DNA from: Piscicola geometra
Taxonomy: Eukaryota; Annelida; Clitellata; Hirudinida; Piscicolidae
Length of the DNA: 64,000 nt
Direction: 5' to 3'
NCBI GenBank assembly: GCA_943735955.1
Contig: OX030959.1
Span: forward strand, 6,022,241 to 6,086,240
The notes beneath the pieces are model-generated. The model made no database searches. It was not told the DNA's origin and worked only from the letters and a program-made list of their open reading frames with translations. Positions 1 to 10,302 of the stretch are shown here, in pieces (the first letter of the stretch is position 1; each line of letters opens with the position of its first letter). Position numbers and translations under genes: made by a program.

Positions 1-653
1 ATTTTCCTGTTTTCACATTTAACTTTGTGTTACAAACTATATTCTTACTTACTCTCTTTCAAATGAAAATATATTTCAAAATAAAAATGAAACGATGGAC
101 CCATGACATTTTATGAATTTGTGCATGTCCATGTGCATGATCTCGTAGGAGTAATTGATGGATCAGACTGGAATGGGGCTACCGACAAACTGCCTTACTT
201 CAGTTTCATTGGCGTTGCCAGCATCTATTGAATAAATTCAGTGTAGTAAGCGCTTGTGAGAGCAAGCCTGAAATCAAATTTCAATTTTTGGCCTCTTAAA
301 GCACATTTTCGCATCCTTATTATTTTGTCGTCAACCAAATCTTAAATATCTTTTATGCACCATTGTATGTGTTAAAGAAAAGTATGGGGCCAATAGAGGG
401 CCAAAAGTTTCAAAGTGTGATTAAATAAGCGAAATCCGTCAAAGGCAAATTTTTTTCCGAGTATTGGAATGAATTTTCCCGAGAAAAGGCTTTTTGGAAA
501 AAAACTTTTTTTGGAAAAAAAAACTTTAGCGAAAAACATTTTGTAGAAAAAATCGTTTGAACAAAAATAAGGGTCATTTTTTTATAAATGAACTGAAAGA
601 ACCTGATTCTCTTTTTTCATCGACCAAAATTTTTATTGTCTCGAAAATATATT
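1..653. other. AT-rich intergenic DNA downstream of the first lectin gene
   Basis: No exon, RNA gene or recognisable repeat is seen here. The stretch is AT-rich with many poly-A/T runs. A TTTATT near 632, which is AATAAA on the minus strand, could serve as the polyadenylation signal of the minus-strand gene ending at 860. Confidence 0.5.
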
Positions 654-777
654 TCAAAATATCTTTTTCAGTAGCATCATTGTTTCCATATCAATATTTC
701 TAACTAGAGAAAAATGTTTACTTGTTTCTAAATTGGTTTTCAATACTCCCTTTGTTATTCCATATCCAAGCAACCAC

Positions 778-830
778 GAGGAGACAAACATACATTTAAC
801 ATAATATGCTACATGTATGTTTGCCTGCTC
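778..830 (-). other. Inverted repeat (hairpin) just downstream of lectin gene copy 1
   Basis: GAGGAGACAAACATAC at 778-793 faces an almost complementary GTATGTTTGCCTGCTC at 815-830, with 2 mismatches. It lies 30-80 bases past the stop codon, so it would fall in the 3' UTR of the minus-strand transcript. The same structure sits at the same place after the second gene copy, where it is perfect over 16 bp. Confidence 0.6.
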
Positions 831-859
831 ATATGTAACATAGGCATTACATGTTGCCA

Positions 860-2606
860 TCACTTGAAGGAAGTGTCCCTGGCAATGTATGCACGAGTGA
901 AGGCTGGGTAGATTGCATTTCCATCCTTCGCCGGCCACCAGGCGAGAGGAGAACTCAAAACTCCCATGTAGTCATCGTCAGGAGTTTCATAGACGGGGAT
1001 AGTATTCCTGCTGTACCACCATCCTTCGAAGTATAAAACTTTACTTCCGTAGAAAGTTGTCTGGTCGTAAGCAGAGAAGTTGTTCTTGTAGCAGGGAGCA
1101 GTGCAGAAGGAGCAGTCTGTGCTGACGTCCATGCTCGCAAATCCATCGCCAATGTCACTCGCCGCAGGCACGTAGCCAGATATCTCCACTGAAAAGTTGG
1201 TATGAACATAGATGCACTTGTACTCAGCCGAATACCACATAGAATCGTAGTCTTGTAGCTCGATCCTCAAGCGCCAAATTGATTGTGAGCTCCAGCTTGA
1301 TGGATTTTGACTGAATGTTCGAAGAGTATTGTTTAAAACATTCCATTTGTTTGAAGTAATTAGGTTAAGATATTTGTTTCCGAGCCACCAACGAGTTTTA
1401 TCCGTATGGAAGCCATCTCTGTACGGGACCCACGACTTTGTTGAGTTGGTCTCAACACTGAGCTGGAAATAGAATATCTTGACCCACAACCACCTGCTGG
1501 CTTCCATAGTCATGAGCACCGACACCGAATTGAATAAAACTCTGGCTTCTTTCGTGTTATTCGTAATGATGTCTGTCAGAAAAATATGAAGATTCTATGA
1601 AAAATCCAATTTATAGATTTTCTGAATTAGTTTATTTTATAAAAACCTCTATGGAAAAGTTTTTTATGAATAGATATTTATAAAATAAATCACTAATTTA
1701 CTATGTCGACACATTTGCACTCTCCAAATCAACTTTACTAAAACCATCAGCAATTTTCTGCTTTTTATTATATACTTTAAAATCCAAACTTAAATTCGTA
1801 TAAAAAACTCACTTTGGTCACATACGATGAAACTGGAATCTAAGGGAGTGTGGGAGGGACAGAGGCTTTGCTTACACATCGATTCATCGGCTGGAGTGCA
1901 CGTGTTGTTGTAGAGGACTCCTTGGTAGGTGAAGGGGAAGGTGCATGAGGTGGCCGGAAAAACAGCTGGAGAGTTGGGGTGTGATGTGATTCTGGGTACA
2001 TCGTGAAAGTCCATCTATAAAGCACATTCACTTTTGAAAACGAAGTTTTAAATTTTAACAAATGTGCGCCAGATACACGTTTTAACGGTATAAAGTAGAT
2101 TAAACGTCTTTAATATTTTTTAGGTTAAATTAATAATTGAAAAAGATATTGTAGTGAATGTTGTACAGCACAATTCATGTCCTACTCACGTGTCACGTCT
2201 GGAAAGCCAGCCTAGAAATACGAAAAAATTATATAATAAATTATTTTTATCTAATTCGTCATTCAACATCTTTTCAACTTATGATGTTAAAAATTGACCA
2301 AAATGTACATACGGTGTAGGAGGCAATAGGATCATCATTTGTAGAGTATCGAACGTTGGCCCTAGAGGCAGTGCCATTGAAGTAGTAGCAGAACTTGTCA
2401 CTGGGATCAAACGAAAAACTCTTGCACCAGGTGTGCGTCATACTGCACTGCAACGAGCACTTCTTCACCTCTTCCGATGACTCTCTGAGAACGAAGGGTG
2501 CCGTGATCACCATACGCCTTCCCAAAGTAATGAGAGGGCAGTATGTGATGGTGGAGTGGATGGGAGTTGTTAGAAGGTGAAGCAAGAGAAGGAGTTGGAG
2601 TACCAT
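860..2606 (-). CDS. Secreted PAN/Apple - FN2-like - fibrinogen-domain protein, copy 1
   Basis: Likely a secreted lectin-like glycoprotein. Exon 1 (2313-2606) starts at the ATG at 2606 with a leucine-rich signal peptide (MVLQLLLLLHLLTTPIHS). A cysteine-containing PAN/Apple-like segment follows (KKCSLQCSMTHTWCKSFSFD). An exon at about 1813-2014 carries a fibronectin type II-like motif (CTFPFTYQGVLYNNTCT). The last exon (860-1572) encodes a divergent fibrinogen C-terminal domain: WLGNKYLNLIT, WRLRIEL, YSAEYK, FSVEISGY and GWWYS. The junction from the FN2 exon to the last exon is phase 1 and clean. A 22-nt candidate micro-exon at 2190-2211 has a perfect donor, but its phase does not match the next exon, so the middle of the model is uncertain. 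Many N-glycosylation sequons are present. A tandem paralogue lies at 7778-9466. The ligand is unknown. Confidence 0.8.
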
Positions 2607-3094
2607 GCTGTAGTGACAAGGTATGTGGGTTATTAGTAGCTGTTTCTCACTATTTTACCGATCATTTATATATCGAAGAGAAGACACATCAACAAAGGAA
2701 TTTCTACAGATATATGGTTATATGTAGTACCAATACGTGAGTGCAAACCGTTCTAACTACATTCACACATGCACGCAAAAAATACGCGCATACAACAAGC
2801 AAGTGAGAGTATAATCGATGAGAATAATTGAATCTGTTCCCAAAAAATATCGGTTTATATTTATCACAATACAGAAAAATGTAATGGCCTCTCTTGGAGT
2901 TCATTAAAATCTTTCCGCATTCAAACTTGGTTGAAAGATGAATAAATATATTTGCAACTTGAAACTCTAATGAATCATCGACTATAAATACTTTAGTATC
3001 AGAATTTCTAAAATTAAATTGAAATAATTAATAATACATTTTCCAGTTCTTCTCTGTTAATGTTCTTGCATCATTTAACTTCAATGATATCTCT

Positions 3095-3292
3095 AAGAGA
3101 GTGACTGACTCCATTTAAAGTTTGTGAAGACCAACTTATAATAGCTGTCGATAGATGATGACTGGAATGATTGTGTCAATGAATAAGCAAAGATACACAC
3201 AATATAAATAAATATAGATTAACTTTGTTTATTTAAGTAATGATGTTATGTAAATGACGGAAATATCATTGGATTCGTGAGATGTCGCTAAT
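3095..3292. repeat. Upstream part of the duplicated segment, copy 1
   Basis: This stretch, starting with GTGACTGACTCCATTTAAA and ending near GGATTCGTGAGATGTCGCTA, recurs with small indels at about 10115-10302. It shows that the duplication covers about 2.5 kb, including the whole gene and its upstream flank. Confidence 0.8.
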
Positions 3293-3380
3293 GAGAGCAT
3301 CACTGATGGAATTTCAAGTGAGACTGCTCCTGATTAATTTTTAAAACGAGCTTTTTCACTTTTAATTTTACCCTCTAAAG

Positions 3381-3388
3381 CTACCCAA
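3381..3388. repeat. Left 8-bp target-site duplication of the hAT element
   Basis: CTACCCAA abuts the left terminal inverted repeat at 3389. The identical octamer follows the right terminus at 6316-6323. Eight-base duplications are the hallmark of hAT transposition. Confidence 0.9.
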
Positions 3389-3827
3389 CAGGGGCGGCGA
3401 TCTGCGGAAAATCTTGGGGGGGTCCTTCCCAGAGTTGGAATCAAAAGACCGGTATCGACCAATACAGTACAAGCCATACTATTCAGTATTGTTTACTGTA
3501 GTGGAAATTATTTTTGTATCAACTATAAAAATTTGTATCACTAAACATTTTTAAAAATTTGATACTCAATAAGAATACTTTTCTATTGCCACTATGAGCG
3601 ATTTGAAGAAAAACAATAGCGATTTTAGTACCCTTTATTATTTGTCGTCTATATAAATTCAATTACAACTAGCCATCAACCCATCAAATATATTTTATAA
3701 GATCTTGTTTTCCATTCATTTCTGAGTACAATAGTTAAAAAAAATTACAAATAGATTTAAATTTGCCAAAGTTATAAACAAATATACATTGGGAGACTTT
3801 TTTTGGCCCACAGTGTATATTTAGAAT

Positions 3828-5521
3828 CTAAATATACATTGTGGGCCATTTAGATAACATGAAATACCCTCTCTGTTTGTCCTCCTGCCTTCTTACCACA
3901 GCTCGTTTACTCCAATTTCCAAAAAGACCCCTTCGAATGTCTGACCGACTAGCAAATTCTTCTGTTAGTCTTTTCAAATCCAGACTGTCAAGTATATCCT
4001 GATGTCCATGACAAACGGCCAGTGAATTCAAACGAGGCTGTGTCATTGGTGCACGCAACCAAGTCTTGAGACGCCTCAAAGCACTAAAAGATTTTTCTGC
4101 AGTGCATGACGTTATTGGACACACAAGCATCAACCTGATCAATCTTTCAACCTAAGGAAACAGATGTCTGTCTTCCGGGATCATAGCTTGCATAACTCTT
4201 TGCGTTTGTGATAAAGTTCTGTATTCATTCTGGTCTTTAAACATAGCTAACTGTGAACAAAGACCAGTTTCATTTAACTCACGATACTGTTTGCAAATAT
4301 CATGGTTCACTTCACCAGTTAGCAACATTGTCTTCATATGCAAGTATGAACGCAAACCAGGTGAATCTCGATTAAACCTTTCTGTGAGTTGCATGATTGC
4401 AATGTCTTTGACAGTGTAATATGCTGCTCGATAATGTTCTTCTGGTGTTGTTGCTACATAAGCTGGGCCCAGCCCACAATACTTTTGTGGCGGCTTTCGC
4501 ACCCGAGGTACAGCAATCGGCTCGAGATCAAATGCTAAAACCATACTGTTGACATCTTTGAAAATGGCGTTAAACTGTTCATCTGATCGTAGGTGACGCA
4601 GTTTTTGCACAACTGAATCAGTTGCTGCAACCATTCCACTGAACTTTGCGCTTGCTGGCTGCAACGACTTGTTTAACTGTTCTAAAAGTGAAAACACCAA
4701 AACAACTACCTCAAGAGCCAGTGCAATAGTGTCCTGTTGAAAAAAAGTTTCAAGCCTTTCAGCTGTTTCATCAGCAGTACCAATGGAAGCAAATGATTCC
4801 AAGCTATCAAGTTCCATTTCATAATGTGCAAGCACAGAAGACATTGTAGAAACTCTGGTCAGTCCTCTTGTAGGACAAAAATATTTCATACTATACTTTT
4901 TATTCAGTGGCTCATTAGGAAAGTCAATTATAAGAGACACTAAAGCATGACTAAACTGCTTCTTGAGCTTCCCTGAACGATTGTAAAAAGCACCTAACTC
5001 TTGGACAAACTGAAGTGAAGTGAATTGCTCACAAAGGGATTTGCGTCAGCTGTGTGCTGGGCAAAAAGATTTGCACAGTGTGCAGAACAGCGGAAAAACA
5101 ATGCAAGTGGATGCTCACTGCTGATAATAGCCTGACAACCGTTATATCGGCCGTTCATGCTAGCAGCGCCGTCATAAGTCTGAGCACTTAGTTTTTCTAT
5201 AGGTAGCATAATTCTGATCAGAAAATCTTTCACTACACCAGATAATGTTTTTTCGATCGTATCTGGTCGGCTGAATAAACCAATAAACTGTTCATTAACA
5301 TTCAGAGCTTCCTAAAAAAACGAATGCATATCGATTACTGCTCTAACCCATTGCAGTCTTGTGTGCCGTCAACCACAAGACCAAACTGGCTTGATTCGGC
5401 ATTAACAGTGCACACTATGTTTCTAACGATAAAATGAGCTGAAAGCCTCAGCATTTCTTTTTGGCAGTTACGCGATATGAAACTTTTAGATTGATTTAAC
5501 CATAACTTTAGTTAATGTTCG
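3828..5521 (-). pseudogene. hAT transposase remnant (DUF4371 / hAT C-terminal dimerisation type)
   Basis: Reading on the minus strand from about 5521, a segment with FGLVVDGTQDCNGLEQ resembles the start of the DUF4371 catalytic region. It breaks near 5330. It resumes with the family's typical TYDGAASMNGRYNG and CSAHCANL motifs (5233-4994), then shifts frame near 5025. It continues from about 5030 to 4152, where a TAG stops it. The same frame then goes on to the dimerisation motif (CTAEKSFSALRRLKTWLR) and ends at 3828. So there are at least two frame breaks and one nonsense codon, and the N-terminal DNA-binding part is missing. Such proteins cut and paste hAT elements; this copy is inactive by inspection. 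Confidence 0.85.
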
Positions 5522-5559
5522 AAACCTTTTAAAACTCATCAACTTTGGTTCAAATAAAA

Positions 5560-6315
5560 AATTGAAAGGGTCGATATTGAAGTAGACCTTAGAACCCCAA
5601 TATGAATATCGCCCATGCAAAATAAGTAGCACAATATAAATGATTTTTTAATAAAAATGTAAATCTGTCTGCTTGCAAAAAGTGAACTAATAATTTCTGA
5701 AAATCATTTTGAATGTCTGCTTGCGAAAATTGAAACAATATATTAATGAATAAAAATTCTGTTTCCTGCTATGGTTGACGATTATGCTTGTATTAAGATA
5801 AAAGTTGAAAAATTATTGTATTTGTAAAACTGAGAGGGTCCATGTTAAGATGGACCCCAAGACCTCCCTAGCATCGCTGCCCATACATACTCACAATGTA
5901 TTACTCTATTAGCATTTTTTTATCCCATGGTTGACGATTAGCTTCGTTTTAAAACTAGAGTTGAGAAATGTGTATTTTTAAAAGAGTGAGGGGGTCCTTG
6001 TAGAAGTGGACCCCAGACCCCCTCAGGATTCCCGCCTACTCTATAGTGATAAAAAAACTAGGTGAAGGAGTATTTAAGTAAACAAAAAATATTTTTGTTT
6101 TAGACAGCTATCACTATAGCTACATATACTCACAATGTATTACTGTATAAACATTTACTTTTATGCCATGGTTGACGACTATGCTCATATCCAAATAGAA
6201 ATTTTTGAAAAGAAAAATGGAAAAAATTGGAGGGGTCCCTATTAAGGTGGACCCCCCCCACTAAAAAAAGTGGGGGGGTCCTGACCCCAGGAACCCCCCA
6301 GGATCGCCGCCCATG
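5560..6315. repeat. Array of diverged subterminal modules in the hAT element
   Basis: Similar blocks start near 5568, 5828, 5987 and 6230. Each has GGGTCC..TT.A.G..GGACCCC-like arms, and most are followed by a sequence resembling the element's own right end (ATCGCTGCCCAT, ATTCCCGCC, ATCGCCGCCCAT). Between them the phrases ATGGTTGACGA and ACTCACAATGTATTACT recur, for example near 5772, 5926 and 6167. They look like tandem copies of the terminal sequence. Confidence 0.7.
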
Positions 6316-6323
6316 CTACCCAA
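6316..6323. repeat. Right 8-bp target-site duplication of the hAT element
   Basis: CTACCCAA follows the right inverted terminus and is identical to 3381-3388. Confidence 0.9.
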
Positions 6324-7598
6324 TGATGTGTTTCAAAGATTTTGCACTAGTAAGCTGGTGAAATTTCAGTAAGAGTGAAAGAATTAAATTTTAAAAATCA
6401 AAATGTGACCTTTGACGGTTCAAACTAAAGTTTTTTCTGAAGCATTGTCAACACTACCAAAATCTAATTTTTTAAGAATTTATTTTTCACTCAATTATTC
6501 GAAGAGTTTAACATAGCATTTGAAGGATTTTTGTACATGCAATATGACCAAAACATATACCTATAGTAATACTATATATATATATGGACTAAAATTATTA
6601 AATTTCTATTATTTCGTAAAGAATTTTTCTGGAATTATATAAATTCATCACAATATTTTATTTTAGCAACAGCATTAAAGGTTTCGATATAATTTTATAA
6701 CATGTTTGAAATTTTAAAATGCGTTTCGAAGTTAAATTGAGAAAAACTTTCTTCCAAAAAGATCAATCATTTTTTTTTATAGTTCTGAGCGACATTTTCT
6801 GAAAGACGATTATGCAGTCACTACGGAAGCTCACAAAGACAAGCTATTAAAAATTCAATTTTTTAGATACATTTTTTATTAACAAGAATTTAACGACTTC
6901 CATCTTAAATTTTTACTCTATCTTAGCCTGTGTGGCTATTATTCGTTAATTGTCTTTTAATTGATTTTTTTTTATTTTCCATTCACGTAATGTAAATGAA
7001 TTACAGCAAACAAGCGTTTAAATAAAAGTTTTGCATCAATATCATGAGAAAAAAATTGATTAAAATGTGTATATTAATGAGCCTATTAAACATTACTATA
7101 GATACAAAAACAAATAGAGTATATTAGTTCTTAAAATTTGAAAAATTATCTGAAATAAATTACTAATGAATACTTAAACTTGACAATTAAAAAGTATATG
7201 CAATGTATATTATATTGTATCATTAAGTGTATCATTGTTCTTAACATTGTAAAGTATCGCAGATCAAAATGCGACCAAATTATTCGCTTCGTCTTTGAGA
7301 GTTTTCAAATACAAACTTTAACCTTCAGAGTTTGAAAAGTGTCAAAGAGAAAGAGAATGTAATAAAGTTGATCGTGTTCATTAAAGTGACTCGTTTTGAG
7401 AAAATTGACGAATAAATTATACAATGAGTTTATAACTTAGTTTAAAAATGGAAAATTGTCGGTGTCATTCATTCGAAAGACAATTGAGGAATCAATTATG
7501 TTTTCTCCTCCTGTATCATTGACAGAAATTTCAATTGTCGCTTTAGTGTTTTGGTGAAAAGTTCTCAACATTTTCTTTTGTTTTACATAATTATCCTT
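6324..7598. other. AT-rich intergenic DNA
   Basis: No gene or RNA is recognised. It contains a short (TA)n run near 6573-6585 and many A/T homopolymers. Confidence 0.5.
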
Positions 7599-7677
7599 TC
7601 AATGTATTTTTTCAACTACTAAATGAGTGCCAGAAAAATAATGTAATTTCTTTGTTTCTCCATATCCAAGCAACCAC

Positions 7678-7748
7678 GAGGAGACAAACATACAATAAAA
7701 TATAAAACATAAAATAATATATTGTTTTACATGTATGTTTGTCTCCTC
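7678..7748 (-). other. Perfect 16-bp inverted repeat downstream of lectin gene copy 2
   Basis: GAGGAGACAAACATAC at 7678-7693 and its exact reverse complement at 7733-7748 flank a 39-nt AT-rich loop. It lies 30-100 bases past the stop at 7778, inside the expected 3' UTR. The structure is shared with copy 1, while the loop sequence has diverged. Confidence 0.7.
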
Positions 7749-7777
7749 ATATGTAACATAGGCATTGCCTGTTACCA

Positions 7778-9466
7778 TCACTTGAAGGAAGTGTCCCTGG
7801 CAATGTATGCACGAGTGAAGGCTGGGTAGATTGCATTTCCATCCTTCGCCGGCCACCAGGCGAGAGGAGAACTCAGAACTCCCATGTAGTCATCGTCAGG
7901 AGTTTCATAGACGGGGATAGTATTCCTGCTGTACCACCATCCTTCGAAGAGTAAAGTTTGACTACCGGAGAAAAATGTCTGATCGTAAGCAGAGAAGTTG
8001 CTCTTGTAGCAGGGAGCAGTGCAGAAGGAGCAGTCTGTGCTGACGTCCAGGCTTACAAATCCATCGCCAATGTCGCTCGCCGCAGGCACGTAGCCAGATA
8101 TCTCCACTGAAAAATAGTTATCTTCGTTATTAACCAAAAAGCACTTGTACTCGGCTGAAAACCACTTTGAAGCTGTGTCCTGTATTTCAATCCTCAAACG
8201 CCAAATAGGTAAAAGTGAATCAGAAGTTGATGAGAACAAGTTGAAGGTTCTGAGAACTTCGTTTATAACTGTGACTCTGTTTGAAGTGAGAAAATTAAGA
8301 TATTTGTTTCCGAGCCACCAACGAGTTTTATCAGTATGGAAGCCATCTCTGTATTGGTTCCACGATTTTGTAGAAGTGGTATTATAACTATGATTGAAAT
8401 AGAATATCCTGATCCACAACCACCTGTTGGCCTCCATATTCATGGGCACCGACACCGAATTGAACCAAACATGGTCATCTACCGTGGTAGTCGATATGGC
8501 GACTGTAGAATAAATAGGAAAAATTTAATTAGACAAGATTTTTTTCTCTTTAGTATTTGTTTTACTACGATGGCACATTGATGCCCATTTTATCAACTCT
8601 AATTATGCTTTTAATTATAAACTTCACCATCAAAAGTTAAATGATCTTCAAGTTTGGCTGCTCACCTTGGTTGCACACATGCCAGCTTGGTGTGGTGGGA
8701 GTGTGGGAGGGACAGAGGCTCTGCTTACACATCGATTCATCGGCCGGAGTGCACGTGTTGTTGTAGAGAACTCCTTGGTAGGTGAAGGGGAAGGTGCAAG
8801 AGGTGGCCGGAAGAACAGCTGGAGAGTTGGGGTGTGACGAAGGTGTGATGATGGAACTTGAAACAGAGGAAAATAAGAAGTCTCACGCTTGGTACTAAGT
8901 GAAACTCCATATAAAAAAAGTTTGAACAATTTTTTGAAGATGAATTAAAGTGCGTGCTATACATGGTGCTTATATGGGCACAACTGTTTGAATCTTCCGT
9001 AAGTTGAATCCTATGCATTATTGTAATAAATTTTGTGCGCCACATTTCATGTCTTACTCACGTGTCACGTCTGGAAGGCCAGCCTAGAAAGTGTAGAAAA
9101 TTCATTTTATAAGTTAGGTTTATTACGTTCATCATACCAACTTTTTCTAAAAAATCGCTGCATTGTACTTACGGTGTAGTAGGCAATAGGATCATCATTT
9201 GTAGAGTATCGAACGTTGGCCCTAGAGGCAGTGCCATTGAAGTAGTAGCAGAACTTTTCACTGGGATCAAACGAAAAACTCTTGCACCAGGTGTGCGTCA
9301 TACTGCACTGCAACGAGCACTTCTTCACCTCTTCCGATGACTCTCTGAGAACGAAGGGTGCCGTGTTCACCATACGCCTTCCCAAAGTAATGAGAGGGCA
9401 GTATGTGATGGTGGAGTGGATGGGAGTTGTTAGAAGGTGAAGCAAGAGAAGGAGTTGGAGTACCAT
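7778..9466 (-). CDS. Secreted PAN/Apple - FN2-like - fibrinogen-domain protein, copy 2
   Basis: Tandem paralogue of the gene at 860-2606. Exon 1 (9173-9466) encodes the same signal peptide and PAN-like segment with few changes. The FN2-like exon (about 8666-8856) has CTFPFTYQGVLYNNTCT but ends in a different tail (TTPSWHVCNQ). The last exon (7778-8502) encodes the fibrinogen-like domain, with PYW-type core motifs replaced by WLGNKYLNFLTS, WRLRIEI, FSVEISGY and GWWYS. The FN2-to-fibrinogen junction is phase 1, as in copy 1. The 22-nt micro-exon candidate (9062-9083) is conserved too, but the phase of the FN2 exon start differs from copy 1. No internal stop is seen in the large exons, so both copies look functional. 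Role: probably extracellular carbohydrate or microbe binding, by family analogy only. Confidence 0.8.
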
Positions 9467-9474
9467 GATTAATT

Positions 9475-10110
9475 AGTGAGATGCTGACTTCGTTAGATTG
9501 GTTCTCGTTAACTAGTCGATAATGAAGACTTCAGAGGAAGGAAGACAAAACTAGGAATCTATTTCATGAGCTTGACTATATGTTCTAAGTATGGGTGATC
9601 CTAAATGTGTAAGAATGCACGCTCACACACACACGCACACACCATAGACTCCTACACATACGCATATGTAAGTCTATGCCCACGCACACACACAAGCAAA
9701 CACATAGTCTTTATAATTTCGGCTTATGAAATTGTTAGTGAAAACTCAAATTGAGACGACATCAAAGCAAGAAAATACTTGTCATCGACGTTTATTCAAC
9801 GTACAAATCTCTACACAAAAGCTTGTGAAATGTTGAAGCGTCTGGGCAAAACTCGAAGCCTCCATAATTTCTAAATACGAGCGAAAGAATGCAAACTATT
9901 GAAAGGACATTCGCCAGATCCGCCCTGGAGTCGGTGTTCCAAACGATCCTTGCAGCATCGTACGTTGATGACATTGGTGAGTAGCGATTGAGTAGATGAC
10001 AACATTTAAATGCATATGAATTTATGGACTTTTATTAGCATAATTATAACAAAAATTATTATTGAAGTCGTGAATTTGATTTAACTTTCAGCAATTAATT
10101 TCAATGGTGT
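9475..10110. other. Upstream flank of lectin gene copy 2
   Basis: Holds a degenerate (CA)n-rich patch near 9620-9715. A 60-codon minus-strand reading frame at 9792-9974 contains a hydrophobic stretch but matches no family I recognise, and it has no counterpart upstream of copy 1. I do not call it a gene. Confidence 0.4.
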
Positions 10111-10114
10111 GGGT

Positions 10115-10302
10115 GAGAAGAGAGTGACTGACTCCATTTAAAGGCCAACTAATAATAGCTGTCGATAGATGATGACTGGAATGATTGTGTGAATGAATAA
10201 GCAAAGATACACACAATTTAAATAAATATAGCGTAAGATAGCGAGTTGTAATTAAAGATGTAATTAAAAGAAATATCATTGGATTCGTGAGATGTCGCTA
10301 GG
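10115..10302. repeat. Upstream part of the duplicated segment, copy 2
   Basis: Matches 3095-3292, including GATAGATGATGACTGGAATGATTGTGT and the end AAATATCATTGGATTCGTGAGATGTCGCTA, with a short deletion after the opening motif. Confidence 0.8.

Larger units (their letters stand above)
3389..6315 (-). mobile_element. Decayed hAT-superfamily DNA transposon (2.9 kb)
   Basis: The left end CAGGGGCGGCGATC (3389-3402) is inverted at the right end (6302-6315) with 13 of 14 matches, and CTACCCAA flanks both ends. Inside are minus-strand remnants of a ZMYM1-like (DUF4371 plus hAT dimerisation) transposase. The right third (about 5560-6315) has no coding remnant. It instead holds several diverged copies of a subterminal module (GGGGTCC...GGACCCC followed by an ATCGC-GCCCAT-like end). 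The transposase lacks its N-terminal region and carries frame breaks, so the element looks non-autonomous. It lies between the two lectin gene copies, just beyond the duplicated segment of copy 1. Confidence 0.88.

Noticed and set aside
9792..9974. 60-codon minus-strand frame upstream of lectin copy 2
   Set aside because: No family resemblance, no counterpart at copy 1, and short enough to occur by chance.
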